Origin: Costus lasius
Taxonomy: Eukaryota; Streptophyta; Magnoliopsida; Zingiberales; Costaceae
Direction: 5' to 3'
Length of the DNA stretch: 64,000 nucleotides
Assembly: GCA_027563935.2 (NCBI GenBank)
Contig: CM050450.1
Coordinates: 91,448,439 to 91,512,438 of the forward strand
Position 1 is the first letter of the stretch; every line of letters begins with the position of its first letter. The position numbers were made by a program, and so were the translations under genes. Shown piece after piece: positions 21,146-33,700 of the stretch. The notes under the pieces were generated by a model. It ran no database searches. It was not told the origin of the DNA and saw only the letters and a program-made list of their open reading frames with translations.

Positions 21146-21545
21146 ATACAGTAGTGTAATGTCTTACGGCACTGTCGTAAAATTACGACTACTCTCGGGT
21201 TAAAGCTGGATCAGAAATACAGTACAGTAAAGCAGTTTACGGTACTGCCGTAAAATCTCGGCAGTGTTCTATTGAAGAACGACTTAGAAATACGGTACCG
21301 TGTAATCCGTTATGGTACTGCCGTAAACATCAAGGAGCGAATTTTTTTTTTGTGTAAAATACGGTACCATAAACTAACTTATGATAGTGCCGTAAAAACG
21401 AGGAGACTCTCTGGTTGATTTGTGCAATAAAATATGTTAGCGTGTAAGTGTTTATGGTAGTGCCGTAATTTCGTCACAACCCTCTAGTGGAAAGTGAATT
21501 GAAAATACGGTACCGTAACAGACTTTACGGTAGTGCCGTATTTTG
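21146..21545. repeat. Six-unit spaced-palindrome array in element C (between integrase and third ORF)
   Basis: Six copies of a roughly 40-bp core starting near 21146, 21217, 21289, 21358, 21431 and 21504, so the period is about 72 bp. Best copies read ATACGGTACCGTAA then, after a short gap, TTTACGGTAGTGCCGTA. Each half is itself nearly palindromic. Spacer bases between cores are much less conserved. The same unit and period recur in this element's LTR at about 62150-62580. Confidence 0.8.
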
Positions 21546-21663
21546 CATCAAATCACGATTTTCCTACAAAAATAAAAGAAAAATTAGTCATAAGCAAAAA
21601 TTGAAACAAATAGAGGTTAAAAAGCTTGGGTTGCCTCTCAGGAAATGCTAATTTTAATGGTCC

Positions 21664-24600
21664 TTAGCTTGACCCTTTCACTCTTGGATGCGCTTGTATT
21701 TCATCAAGTAGATAATTCTCCCCTTCTTCAATCTGATTTCCGTGATAGTAGTGTTTCAATCTCTGTCCATTAACTTTGAATACTCTTTTCTCTTCACTCC
21801 ATATGTCAACGGCTCCGTACAGATAAGTCTTCTTCACTTGAAAAGGCCCAGACCATCGAGACTTAAGTTTACTAGGAAAAAGTCTCAATCTAGAATTAAA
21901 CAAGAGAACGAAGTCACCTGGTTGAAATTCTTTTCTGAGTACGTGTTGATCATGCCATCTCTTGGTCCTCTCCTTGTAGATCTTTGCATTTTCATAAGCA
22001 GAGAGTCTAATTTCATCAAGTTCACTCAATTGCAGTTTCCTCTTTTCACTTGCACTCTTCAAGTCAAAATTTAATGCTCTGATTGCCCAGAATGCTTTAT
22101 TCTCGAGTTCTACAGGAAGGTGACATGATTTGCCATAAACCAATTGAAATGGTGACATACCTATTGGTATTTTGAAAGCAGTCCGGTATTCCCAAAGTGC
22201 ATCATCGAGCTTGAGCGCCCAGTCCTTCCTTATTCTTGACACTGTCTTTTCCAATATCCCTTTAATTTCTCTATTAGATATCTCCACTTATCCACTTGTT
22301 TGGGGATGGTAAGGTGTTGCAACTCTATGATTTACCCCATATTTTCTAAGTAAGGCTGAAAATTTGTGTTCTATAAAGTGGGATCCTCTATCACTAATCA
22401 CAACTCGTGGTACTCCAAAGCGTGGGAAGATAACTCTTTTAAATAGTTTCACTACAACCCTAGAATCATTAGTGGGAGAAGCAATGGCTTCTACCCACTT
22501 GGAAACATAATCTACCACCACGTGTATATAATTATTCCCTCCAGATGATGGAAAAGGTCCCATGAAATCAATACCCCAAACATCAAAAATTTCAACTTCA
22601 AGTATGGTGGACAATGCCATCTCATTCCTTCTATTTATGTTCCCCATCCTTTGACAAATATCACAAGACATTATAAAATTCCTTGCATCCGTAAATAATG
22701 TGGGCCAATAAAATCCAGATTGCAGTACCTTGAAAACTGTCTTCTCAGTACTATCATGTCCTCCATATGATGATCCATGACACTGCAATAATATGTCTTT
22801 CATTTCTTCTTCGGGGATACATCTCCTAAATATTCCATCTGCACATCTTTTGAACACATAAGGCTCATCCCAAAAATAGTATTTAACATCTGCTAAAAAT
22901 CTTTTCTTGCCTTGGTAACTCAAATCAATAGGAAATATATTAGCAACTAGATAATTTACAATATCTGCATACCAAGGGGCCTTAATTTGTTCAATCCTCA
23001 TCAATTGTTCCTCAGGAAAGGAATCATTAATATCACCTTTTGTATCTTCTACAATCATCCTTGAAAGGTGGTCTGCAACTAAATTCTCAGTTCCTTTCTT
23101 ATCTTTGATTTCCAGATCAAATTCTTGCAGAAGCAAAATCCATTTCAACAACCGTGGCTTACTGTCCTTCTTCTGCATCAAATATTTAACTACAGCATGA
23201 TTAGTATATACTTCAACTTTTGAATTTATCAAGTAAGATCTGAATTCGTCAAATGCAAAAACTGTAGCCAACAACTCCTTCTCAGTAGTGGTGTAATACC
23301 TCTGTGTTTCATCTAAAGCTTTACTGGCATAAGAGATCACATAAGGATTCTTTTCCTTGCCCTAGAACTGCTCCCACTGCAAAATCACTGGCATCACACA
23401 TAAGCTCGAAGGGTAACTCCCAATCAGGTGGTTGCATAATAGGTGCTGATGTCAAGGCTTTCTTCAATTCCTGAAAAGCAGACAGACATTTCTCATCAAA
23501 GCAGAATTTTGCATCTTTACAAAGTAAATCAGTCAGAGGTTTAGCAAGTTTAGAGAAGTCCAGATGAACCTCCTGTAAAACCCTGCATGTCCCAAAAAGC
23601 TCCTGATCTCCTTGATAGTGGTGGGTGGTGCCAACTTCTCAATCACTTCTATCTTGGCCTTGTCCACTTCAATCCCTCTCTCTGAAACAAGATGACCCAA
23701 AATTATCCCCTGTCTAACCATAAAGTGACACTTTTCCCAATTCAAGACAAGGTTAGTCTCTTCGCATCTCTGTAAAACTCTAGAGAGAATAGCCAAGCAG
23801 TCATCAAAAGAAAAATCGTAGACAGAGAAATCATCCATAAAAACATCCATGAAATCTTCAATAAACTTAGAAAAAATCGCCATCATACACCTATGAAAAG
23901 TAGCAGGTGCATTGCATAAACCAAAGGGCATTCTTCTATAAGCAAAAGTACCATATGGACATGTAAAGGTGGTCTTATCATAATCATCAGGATGAATGGG
24001 AATCTGAAAAAATCCGGAATATCCATCAAGAAAATAAAAGTAAGAGTGTTTAGCAAGTCTCTCAACCATTTGATCAATGAAAGGCAAGGGAAAATGATCC
24101 TTCCTTGTGGTAGCATTTAATTTTCTATAATCAATACACATACGCCAACTAGTGACAGTTCTAACAGGTATCAATTCATTGTCCTTATTTTTCATTACAG
24201 TGACACCTCCCTTTTTAGGAACACAGTGTACATGGCTTACCCACTTACTATCAGAGGTAGGGTAGATAATACCTGCATCAAGCAATTTTAGTACTTCCTT
24301 CTTCACCACATCCTTCATAGACGGGTTGAGTCTTCTCTAAAAATCTACATGCGGCTTGTGCTCATCCTCCATGTGAATCCTGTGCATACAAAAAGAAGGA
24401 TTAATCCCCTTCAAGTCATCAATGGTGTACCCAATTACCTTTCTATGAACTCTCAACTCCTTTAAGAGCAGATCAGTTTCCCTGGCATCTAGTTTAGCAT
24501 CCACAATCACAGGGTAGGTGGAGTTAGGACCAAGAAATTCATATCTAAGGTTATCAGGTAAAACTTTCAACTCAATTTTAGGAATTTTTTCACTTTCATC

Positions 24601-25635
24601 ATCAAAAGTAGCACAATCTAAAATATTATGTTTTTCATCATCAAAATCATTCTCAAAACCAGAATTATCAAATTTTTCACAAGAATTTTCCAAGGAATCA
24701 GAAAAAGAGTCAGAGAATCAGAGAAAGAATCAGAAAAAGAAACATCAACAGAAGAATCATCAAACAGACAACTAACATCATAGACTGTGTCATCAATAGC
24801 ATGAATAGTGCAACAAGAACTAGCATATGCAGGTTTTTTTAATGAATTGTTTAAATAAAACTCAATCTTATCATTGTCAATTCTCAAAGTAAATTTACCG
24901 TTCCTTACATCAATAAGGGCTCCAGTAGTAGCTAAGAACGGTCTACCCAAAATAATAGGAATCTTGGCATCCTCTTCCATTTCAAGTACCACAAAGTCAG
25001 CAGGTATGAAGTACTAACCAACTTGTATAGGAACATCCTCTAGAATACCTACTGGATATTTTACTGATCGATCGGCGAGCTGCAAAGAAATTGTAGTTGG
25101 CTTGGGAGCTCCCATATCCAGTTTCCTACACATAGACAAAGACATCAGACTCACACTAGCTCCCAAGTCACATAAGGCTCGATCGAAAGCAACATTCCCA
25201 ATTGAACAAAGAATAGAAAAACTACCTGGATCCTTTAATTTCGGTGGCAACTTGTTTTGAATAAGAGCACTACATTCTTCAGTAAGTGCCACAGTACCGT
25301 AGTCCTCAATTTTTCTTTTGTTAGATAAAATTTCTTTTAAAAATTTTGCATAAGTAGGCATTTGGGATAATGCATCTGTAAAAGGAATATTAATGTATAA
25401 CTTTTTCAACACTTCCAAAAATTTCCCAAACTGCCTATCTAGCTTAGCTTGCACAATCCTTCGGGAAAAAGTGATAGGTGTCCTATATGGCTGTGGTGAA
25501 CTAGGTCTAGGTTCCTCAACTTCACAAGGTAAGTCACTTCTCTGTGAAGACTCCTTCTCCTTAGAAGGAGAAGAATCAGGAAGGGACTGCCCTTGTGTGG
25601 GCTGTGGTTCCAAAACTAGTTCCTCACTAGGTATG
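21664..25635 (-). pseudogene. Pol (gag end, protease, RT, RNase H, integrase) of element C
   Basis: Gag C-terminus and protease (CDLGASVSLM) lie at 25014-25635, stopping at TAG 25014-25016. The protease tail and linker at 24337-24992 have a frameshift near 24700 and TAG at 24337-24339. RT at 23533-24318 has FMDD and ends in a frameshift near 23565, with another shift near 23350. RNase H and the integrase core lie at 22288-23340 ([21 protein letters not shown]), ending at TAA 22288-22290. The integrase C-terminus lies at 21664-22287 with an apparently natural TAA at 21664-21666. Order and motifs are those of an Athila-like gypsy element. At 25636 it is interrupted by E. Non-functional. Confidence 0.9.
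25631..25635. repeat. Target-site duplication of element E (GTATG)
   Basis: GTATG at 25631-25635 recurs at 44779-44783 on the other side of E, showing both ends belong to one insertion into element C. Confidence 0.93.
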
Positions 25636-28277
25636 TGTAACGCCCCCTCAGAATAAACCCCAATACACAGGCATAAACCGCGGAAGATAGGGAACGTCAC
25701 ACACAAACAACAATACAGATGCTAGGGAATAATAGCTTACGGAAATTGATTCAAAAAATTTTCGGCAGCATGTCCCCAGTAAAACTAAGGAAATTCCTGT
25801 ACATGTTCCATAATATCATAATACGGGTCGACATGCCGACCACAAACTGAAACACAACATTTCCAAAATCAAAAGTTCTCTCATTCCTTATCACAATAGC
25901 GAAATAATAAACCACGATAATCGAAAAATACTGGATAACACTGAATTCACCGAAAACAGGCTTAAGCCCTCGGTTTAACAGTCGTATCAAAACAATTGCC
26001 AACCCGGCAACAATATCACAGAAATCAAAAATCAGCATACCAGCCACATCCGGCTAACATGTCCATGAATAAAATCACAAAAACCCTGGCCACATCCGGC
26101 CCACAAATAGTACAGGCTCGCAGGCCCCAAAATATCAAGTCAGAAAACTATGTATCCACTCAAGCTGTAGGCTCCTGCCCTGCATCTGGAAATATCGTGG
26201 AATGAGCTACACGGCTCAGTGAGTAGATAGTCTTGTTCGACCATCCACGAATATACAATCAGAAATAGATGCAGATATCTTTTCTAAACTTTTAACGGAA
26301 GATGTCAATACAACATAAACAACATAATGAAGCCGATAACCACAAAATCACAATCATAATCAGAAAACAATACACCCACCACCCCGGGCAACAAGATCAC
26401 GAAACAGCCTATCCGGCTAACAGACTAGGATTACACAACTATTATCCAGTGATTTCAGAATTGACCCCAAGGGTCCAACCCGGCCTTCGTCAAGGCACTG
26501 AGAGTAACATGTAACGAACAATGGTGAGGCATAGATTCAAGAGGTGGCCCCCGCCAGGTCACGACGTGGCACTTTGCTCTACGACACTCAACCACACCCC
26601 CTTACCGGGAACACAACACCCCCACAACCGGGAACGGAAGGTGAATGAATTCAAGAGGTGGCCCCCGTCCGACCAAGACGTGGCACTTTGCTTCAAACAC
26701 CCAACTCTCAAAAGGTTTATCACATGGACAAAATACCCTTAACACAAACCGGTAACCTGAACCTCTAACCTGGTCACTAGACTCTAGAACAGTCCCTCCA
26801 TTACCGGAAACAAATCAGAATAGGATGGGTGGATTTTCTAACCCCAAATCAGAATGACTGTTCATTGAGTGCTCTAGTTAACCCTTAGGTTCAGTCCACC
26901 CAAGTCTAGGACACTTATCGAACGCATACAACACGAACATTGTCTCGGACATCACACCAATCATGTTCAGGAAAGGTCCTTAGATTTCATGCAAACATGG
27001 TTTAACCTTTTCTAAGTTATCATCCAAGGTTATCAATCAATATTTCACATCACTACTTTCTACATACAACATTCAACTAAAAATACATATTAATACCGAA
27101 AATTCACCAAATTTCATTCGCAGCTAACATAAATACAGGAAATCACAAAATCATAGTTTTCTCCTAGTTCTTATAACAAAAGATAGAAATGCCCCTAGTT
27201 CAAATTTTAAGTCATGCAGGAAAACTTATCCAAAAATTTCGTAAAAATAGTCATTACATCCCTCATGATCCTTAGATTCGTAATTTCAAGTTTTCCCCCA
27301 ATTTAACTAGAAATTTTACCGAATTACCCCTAGGTCAATTTCGGTCAACAGAAATTATTATTTCCAAAAATTCCCAAAAAAATACGGTAGAGTCCTCCTA
27401 TACCTAATTTGATGAAAATCTGGTTTGCCCCAATTTTTACCCATACATTTGGGCGTAATTTCATGAAGAAGGGGCGAAATTCTCATTCAAGCCCTAATCT
27501 TCAAGCAATTGAAAAATCTAAGGTATCATACATGATTAATCAAGACTAATTGAAGATTAGAAGCCTTAGAGAAGAAAAGCCCTAATTTTCCATGCAACTA
27601 GGGTTTCAAAATTTGGGGAAAAAAACAAGGAAACATATACAACTTCGAAATCAAGGGTTCATGTCATGTTTCTAGGCATTAAACTCCTCTAAATCAAGCA
27701 ACAAACCAAATATGCGTGAACTAGGTGGAAGAGAAGATCCACTCACCTAGTTTCGGTTCTTCCAAGCCACGCCCTCATGCCACACACGCGTCGCCAGAAG
27801 CACACAAGGATCGCCGGCAAGAGTCGCCGGAAACCGCCTCCACCACCACTGGCCGCCGGCCACAAGAGGAGGAGAAGAGAGAAGGAGGCAAGCCGCCACC
27901 TTCAAACAAGGGAGAAAATCGTGAGCAAGAGGGAATGAGGGAAAATCGTGAGTGAGAATATGGATCCCTCTAAGGTTTTAGTTTTCTACCCTCTAAGCCT
28001 CCAAGATCCAATAACCCTTTAGTATAAGTTATTCTCCACTTCACCACTTATCAAGGGCTCTTCCCCTTTTCTAATAGAAAGACACCACTAGCCTAGTGGC
28101 GTGCAGCACACATTCCACGCCTCAAGTCGCAGGTTCGAATCCTCTCTGCGACACATATTTTTACATAGCAGGAAACTACACAAATCGATACATTATCTCA
28201 TTGAAAAACTTCCACAAAAAAGCTAGATAACCAAAACTTTATTTTTCTTACCTGCTAATAAATTTCCAGATCTTACA
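25636..28277 (-). repeat. 3' LTR of element E (2642 bp)
   Basis: Plus strand TGTAACGCCCCC...GATCTTACA, nearly identical to 42137-44778. Contains an antisense tRNA-like Pol III promoter at 28089-28162. The 76-codon plus-strand ORF at 27725-27955 is antisense and low-complexity, and is not called a gene. Confidence 0.95.
28089..28162 (+). other. tRNA-like Pol III promoter and terminator in the E 3' LTR (antisense)
   Basis: TAGCCTAGTGG (28089-28099) fits the Pol III A box, GGTTCGAATCC (28132-28142) fits the B box exactly, and TTTTT at 28158-28162 is a Pol III terminator. The boxes are 32 bp apart, as in a tRNA or plant SINE head. GTCGCAG/CTGCGAC flank the B box as a perfect 7-bp stem. No 7-bp acceptor stem or normal anticodon arm is seen, so it is not a working tRNA gene. 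The twin in the other LTR is at 44590-44663. Confidence 0.6.
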
Positions 28278-28290
28278 TTCCTGCCCCCTT
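28278..28290 (-). promoter_or_regulatory. Polypurine tract of element E
   Basis: Minus strand AAGGGGGCAGGAA immediately before the 3' LTR start TGTAAGATC. Confidence 0.88.
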
Positions 28291-28306
28291 AAAAAGCTTT
28301 AGCCCT

Positions 28307-29044
28307 CTAAAGCTCACCATCCAAATCATCAAACAGCTGAGGGAACTCTCTCCTCATATCTGACTCTGTCTCCCAAGTAGCTTCTTCGACTGACTGGTTC
28401 CCCCAGATAACTTTTACCAGCGGTATTGCCTTGTTCCTTAGGACTTTGTCTTTCCTATCCACAATCCTCAGTGGTCTCTCTACAAAGGTCAGATCACTCT
28501 AGACCTACAGGGGAGCAGAATCAAGCACATGTGATGGATCTGCACAGTATTTCCTTAGAACTGACACATGAAATACATTATGAAGATGCTCCAGAGATGG
28601 TGGCAGAGCTAGTCTGTAAGCTACAGGACCAACCCTCTCTACAATATCGAAAGGTCCAACAAACCTCGGGCTCAGCTTTCCTTTCTTGCCAAACCGCATG
28701 ACACCCTTGGTTGGTGAAACCTTCAAAAACACATGATCCCCCACCATAAACTCTAAGGAACGACGGCGATTATCTGCATAACTCTTCTGCCTGTCCCGAG
28801 CAACCTTCAGCTTTTCCTGGATAACTCTGACTCTATTTGTAGCCTCCTGCACAGCCTCTGATCTCAGAATCATCCGGTCCCCCGATTCCTCCCAACTCAG
28901 AGGGGACCTGCACTTCCTGCCATATAGAGCCTCGTAAGGAGCCATCTGAATACTGGAGTGAAAGCTGTTATTGTAGGTGAACTCTATCAGGGATAAATCA
29001 CTATCCCACTCCAAGCTCCAATCTACAACATAAGCCCTCAGCAA
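28307..29044 (-). pseudogene. E integrase C-terminus and chromodomain
   Basis: Continues E's pol on the far side of element G. Integrase end (GRKCRSPLSWEE, then VFLKVSPTKGVMRFGKKGK, then FVGPFDIVERVGPVAYRL and LHNVFHVSVLRKY), then two TAG codons at 28505-28507 and 28499-28501, then in the same frame a chromodomain-like stretch (VERPLRIVDRKDK, VKVIWGNQSVEEATWETE) ending at TAG 28307-28309. Chromodomains bind modified histones and bias where chromoviruses insert. If the two ambers terminate translation, the integrase would lack its chromodomain. Confidence 0.85.
29040..29044. repeat. Target-site duplication of element G (AGCAA)
   Basis: AGCAA at 29040-29044 recurs at 38069-38073 directly after G, marking insertion into the E integrase. 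Confidence 0.92.
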
Positions 29045-30768
29045 TGAAAGTCCCCTTCAAGGGGGAGCGAAACCCTAATAGGCGCATGTGTAAAATTTTT
29101 CATTGCGGAAGCTTGGGTTTCAATGATCGCATGTATGTTTCATTGATCAACTTATATAAACTTGCATAGATTGGAAGAGATTCATACCATGGCCATTGCT
29201 TGGATGGAGATTTGGAAGCAAGAGGACGATGAGGTTCTCCTCCAAAGTGTGTGCACACGAGATGAGACTTAGCCTACTCCTTGTTGCTCCTTGTGCTAGC
29301 AAGGCTCCAAGAATCCTGATCGCTTGAGGGAGAAGAGATGATGTCTCTAGCTTGGCCGAGTCTCTCCTTGTCGTCCACCCTTTCTCCACACGCGAAGACG
29401 TCGAGAGGAAGAGGCAAAAAGGGCGAGAATAGCATGAGTGCTCTCGAATGTGAGGTGAGTTAACTATTTTGGAAAACGCCTCTTCCAAAAATAGTAAAAA
29501 CTTCACTTCATGCGTTCACGCATTCATGAACCATGCGCTCATTCAAGGCAAACCGCCCAAAGCGCCATCAAGCCTTTGAACCATGCGTTCACCTATGTGA
29601 ACTGGTTCAAGCCATTCGGTTCTACCCAATTTGGTTCAAAGACCAAATCAAACCAAGCCTTGGTCCAGATCACTTAAAACCCTAAGGTTCATGATCTAAC
29701 CGTTCATCTCTTGATGCCCTTGATCTCATCGATCTAGCATCAACTCTCTCGATCGAAGCTTACCGATCTCAAGCCCTAATCAATCAAACATGATCAGACC
29801 AGATCTCACTTACAATCAGAGTTTAAATCCCTTTAAACTGAACCAAAACAATTCAGTCCACACGATCTGACTTAAGTAAGCCATATCATCAAATTGTGCG
29901 ACCCTGAGGGTTTCCTTTAAATGTCGGTAACGATAACTTACATTATCACGATCAGTGAGGGGTATCTAGCAACACATCACTGTCTCCCGATATAAAGGAA
30001 AGAGTCTTCCAAGACTACACCCAAACCACAGCACAAGTGTGAATCTATTTCACAAGGCATACTTGTTTCCTTTGCCACTGGATGTTCTTATTGGACAAGC
30101 ATGTCAAGCCTGTAGCTCCAATATGATGAGCATGATTAGATCAGATGAACATAGTCACCTGGGTATGGCCATACACTTTCTCAATCATCTCATTCAGGGG
30201 GCCCCTTTAGAACATTACACTCCTTAAACAAGGAGACGGCAATCCTGTATCTATCACTAGTGCCCTAACCTGACTCATGATCATCATCCAAGATAGTCTA
30301 TAATCATTATGTTTCAAATGATATTGAACTACCTCAAAACAATGACAATCATCATTTAGAAACACAAGTGATCTCAAGTCAGAGGACATTATGCCACTTG
30401 TTGCAAACAAGGATTATTCACATTGTGACAAGCAATTGAATATCCTAGTAGGGTCTGTCCAGTACATCTAATGTACCCATGAGTCTACATCTTATTCCAT
30501 GCTCGAAGCATCCTATAAGATTAGAACACATATTAGTCTCAATCATATCAAGGCTGTCTCATGTTCACCAAGATATCTCGACTAAGGACTTCATTGCATG
30601 TCAGCCTAGCTGAACAGCATTGAGACATTATTCAAAAGCACACTTATTGCAGCAAACAATGTAACAAACTGAATAAAAACTATTGCCTTTATAAACATAA
30701 GAGTTTATACATGATACTGAAAGAATCCCAAGGCCTCAAACATTAGCCTTAAGGGCATACCCCAACAA
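29045..30768 (-). repeat. 3' LTR of element G (1724 bp)
   Basis: Plus strand TGAAAGTCCCC...CCCCAACA, nearly identical to 36345-38068 with scattered substitutions. TG...CA ends on the element strand. Confidence 0.95.
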
Positions 30769-30779
30769 TCTCCCACTTG
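30769..30779 (-). promoter_or_regulatory. Polypurine tract of element G
   Basis: Minus strand AAGTGGGAGAT, identical to B's and directly before the 3' LTR. Confidence 0.88.
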
Positions 30780-30787
30780 CACTTAAT

Positions 30788-33700
30788 CTAATGGTTGAGA
30801 AATCTCAAACCCATATTATTACAGTGCTTCTCATGCTTCTGCTGCGCCAGAGGCTTGGTAAGCGGGTCAGCCAGATTGTCATCTGTATGAACCTTGCAGA
30901 CTTTGATCTCGCCTCGATCAATGATCTCCCGGATCAAGTGAAACCGTCTCTGTATGTGCTTGGACTTCTGGTGCGACCGTGGTTCCTTTGCTTGTGCGAT
31001 TGCTCCAGTGTTATCACAGAAGATAACCAAAGGATCTGCACTCGAAGGAACAACACCAAGTTCCTGAATGAACTTACGAATCCACACTGCCTCCTTAGAT
31101 GCTTCTGAGGCTGCAACATACTCGGCTTCTGTTGTGGAATCAGCAACAATAGACTGTTTGAAACTTTTCCACACCACTGCTCCTCCATTCAAGCTAAAAA
31201 CATAGCCTGATTGCGATCGGAAATCATCTTGGTCAGATTGGAACGAAGCGTCAGTATATCCTTCAATACTGAGTTCTTCCTGACCTCCATATATCAAGAA
31301 CATATCTTTGGTCCTCCGAAGATATTTCAAAATGTTCTTGACCGCAATCCAGTGCGCCTGACCTGGATTACTTTGGAATCGACTGGTCACGCTTAACTCG
31401 TAAGCGACGTCTGGGCGAGTACACAACATCGCATACATAATGGACCCAATAGCCGAAGCATAAGGCGTATTGTCCATTTCATCTTTCTCAGTCTGTGTTT
31501 GTGGACACTGACTCTTTGAAAGATTCAGACCATGTCTGACTGGAAGACATCCTCTTTTAGAATTCTCTAAATGAAATCTCTCCAGGACTTTATCGATGTA
31601 AGTACTTTGGCACAGCCCGAGAAGCCTCTTAGATCTATCCCTGTAGATCTTCACACCTAATACATAGGCTGCTTCTCCTAAATCTTTCATCTAGAAACAT
31701 TTTCTTAACCATGCTTTAACAGCATGCAGTTCAGGAATATCGTTTCCAATGATTAAGATATCATCGACGTAGAGGACTAGGAAAGTAATCACGCTCCCAC
31801 TAAACCTCTTATAAACACACGGGTCATCTTCATTCTTGATGAAACCAAATTCACAGATTGATTCATCAAAACGAATATTCCAGCTTCTTGATGCTTGCTT
31901 AAGTCCATAAATGGACTTCTTTAACTTGCATATTTTATGATGATCTGATGGACTAGTGAAACCTTCAGGTTGTGTCATATACACATCCTCATCCAGTTTT
32001 CCATTAAGGAAAGCGGTCTTCACATCCATCTGCCAGATCTCATAATCGTAATATGCTGCTATTGCGAGAATAATCTGAATAGACTTGAACATGGCTACAG
32101 GAGAGAAAGTTTCATCATAATCTATCCCGTAGATTTGTTTGAAACCTTTCGCAACTAGCCTGCCTTTATAGGTAACCACGTTACCATCCATGTCAATCTT
32201 CTTCTTGAAGATCCATTTACAGCCTATAGGGATAACTCCCTGAGGCGGATCAACCAAATCCCAGACTTGGTTATCTGACATGGAGTCCATCTCGGCTCGC
32301 ATAGCTTCAAGCCATCTAGCTGAATCCGGTCCACTGACCGCATCCGCATAAGTTAGGGGTTCATCATTATCAATGATGTAGACTCCGTCATAGCGCTCAG
32401 GCTGTCGACGGATCCTACCCGATCTTCGCGGTTCCCGTGATATCTGAGCCTCAGGTTGTTCAATAACCTGTTCTACTGGCTCAGGCACATCCAACTGTGC
32501 TTGACTACTTTGTCCTTCCTTTGGATTCTCATCCAGCTTTATTTCTCTCCCACTGGCCTCTTGCAGAAGAAACTCCTTCTCAAGAAAAATGGCCGTCCGA
32601 GCAACAAATACCTTGTTCTCTTTGGGATCGTAGAAATAATAACCCTTAGTTTCCTTAGGGTAACCGACAAAGATGCATTTCTCAGATCTGCTCTCTAGTT
32701 TCCCAGAGGCGAGCTTTTTGACATAAGCCTCGCAACCCCAGATCTTGATAAATGTCAAGCTAGGCTGTTTCCCATACCATAACTCATATGGAGTCTTTGA
32801 AATTGCCTTGGATGGCACTCGGTTTAGTACCTTTGCAGCTGTTTCCAGTGCAAAACCCCAAAAGGAGTAAGGTAGAGCAGCCTGACTCATCATAGAACGA
32901 ACCATATTAAGTAATGTTCTATTTCTCCTCTCGAACACACCATTCCATTGCGGTGTTCCTGGCGGAGTGAGCTGTGAGATAATCCCACACTCCTTCAGAT
33001 AGTCAGTAAATTCTCGACTTAGGTATTCACCACCTCGATCTGAGCGAAGTGCCTTGATATTTCGGCCTAGCTGATTCTGTACTTCATTTTTGAACTCTTT
33101 GAACTTGTCAAAAGATTCACTTTTATGTCTCATTAGATAGACATACCCATATCTACTGAAATCATCAGTAAAGGTAATGAAGTACGAATAGCCACCTCTG
33201 GCATGTTTACTAAATGGCCCACACACATCACTGTGTATAAGGTCAAGTAAACCTGAAGCCCTTTGACCTTTGTTAGGAAAAGGAGACTTCGTCATTTTAC
33301 CCAATAAACAAGCTTTGCATGTATCAATCTCCTCATAGGAGAATGATCCCAGCAGTCCATGATCATGCAACCGCTTAATGCGTTTCTTGTTAATATGGCC
33401 TAAACGACTATGCCATAACAAGGTGCTGTCATCAGCATACTTGGCTTTCTTATTATCAATGTTTTGTATAGAACATTCCATGTCCAACATGAATAACCCA
33501 TTGTTAATTGAACCAGTAGCATAAACAATATTATCTAAAGAAATAACACACTTTGAAATATTGCATTCAAAGGAAAATCCTTTCCTGACAAGAGCAGGAA
33601 TAGAGATAATATTTTTGGTAATGCTAGGTACAAAATAACAATTGTTTAATTCCAATACAAGTCCAGATGGTAATGAGATGTAATAGTCTCCTACAGCAAC

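Noticed and set aside
21146..21545. Ordinary satellite or microsatellite
   Set aside because: Conserved cores with variable linkers, and recurrence at two fixed positions in two elements, do not fit a random satellite insertion.
27725..27955. 76-codon plus-strand ORF in the E LTR, present again at 44226-44456
   Set aside because: It is antisense inside an LTR, low-complexity (E/K/P/R rich), and duplicated only because the LTR is duplicated.
28082..28156. Genuine tRNA gene in the E LTR
   Set aside because: A and B boxes fit, but the acceptor stem does not pair and no anticodon arm can be drawn. Kept as a tRNA-like Pol III promoter only.
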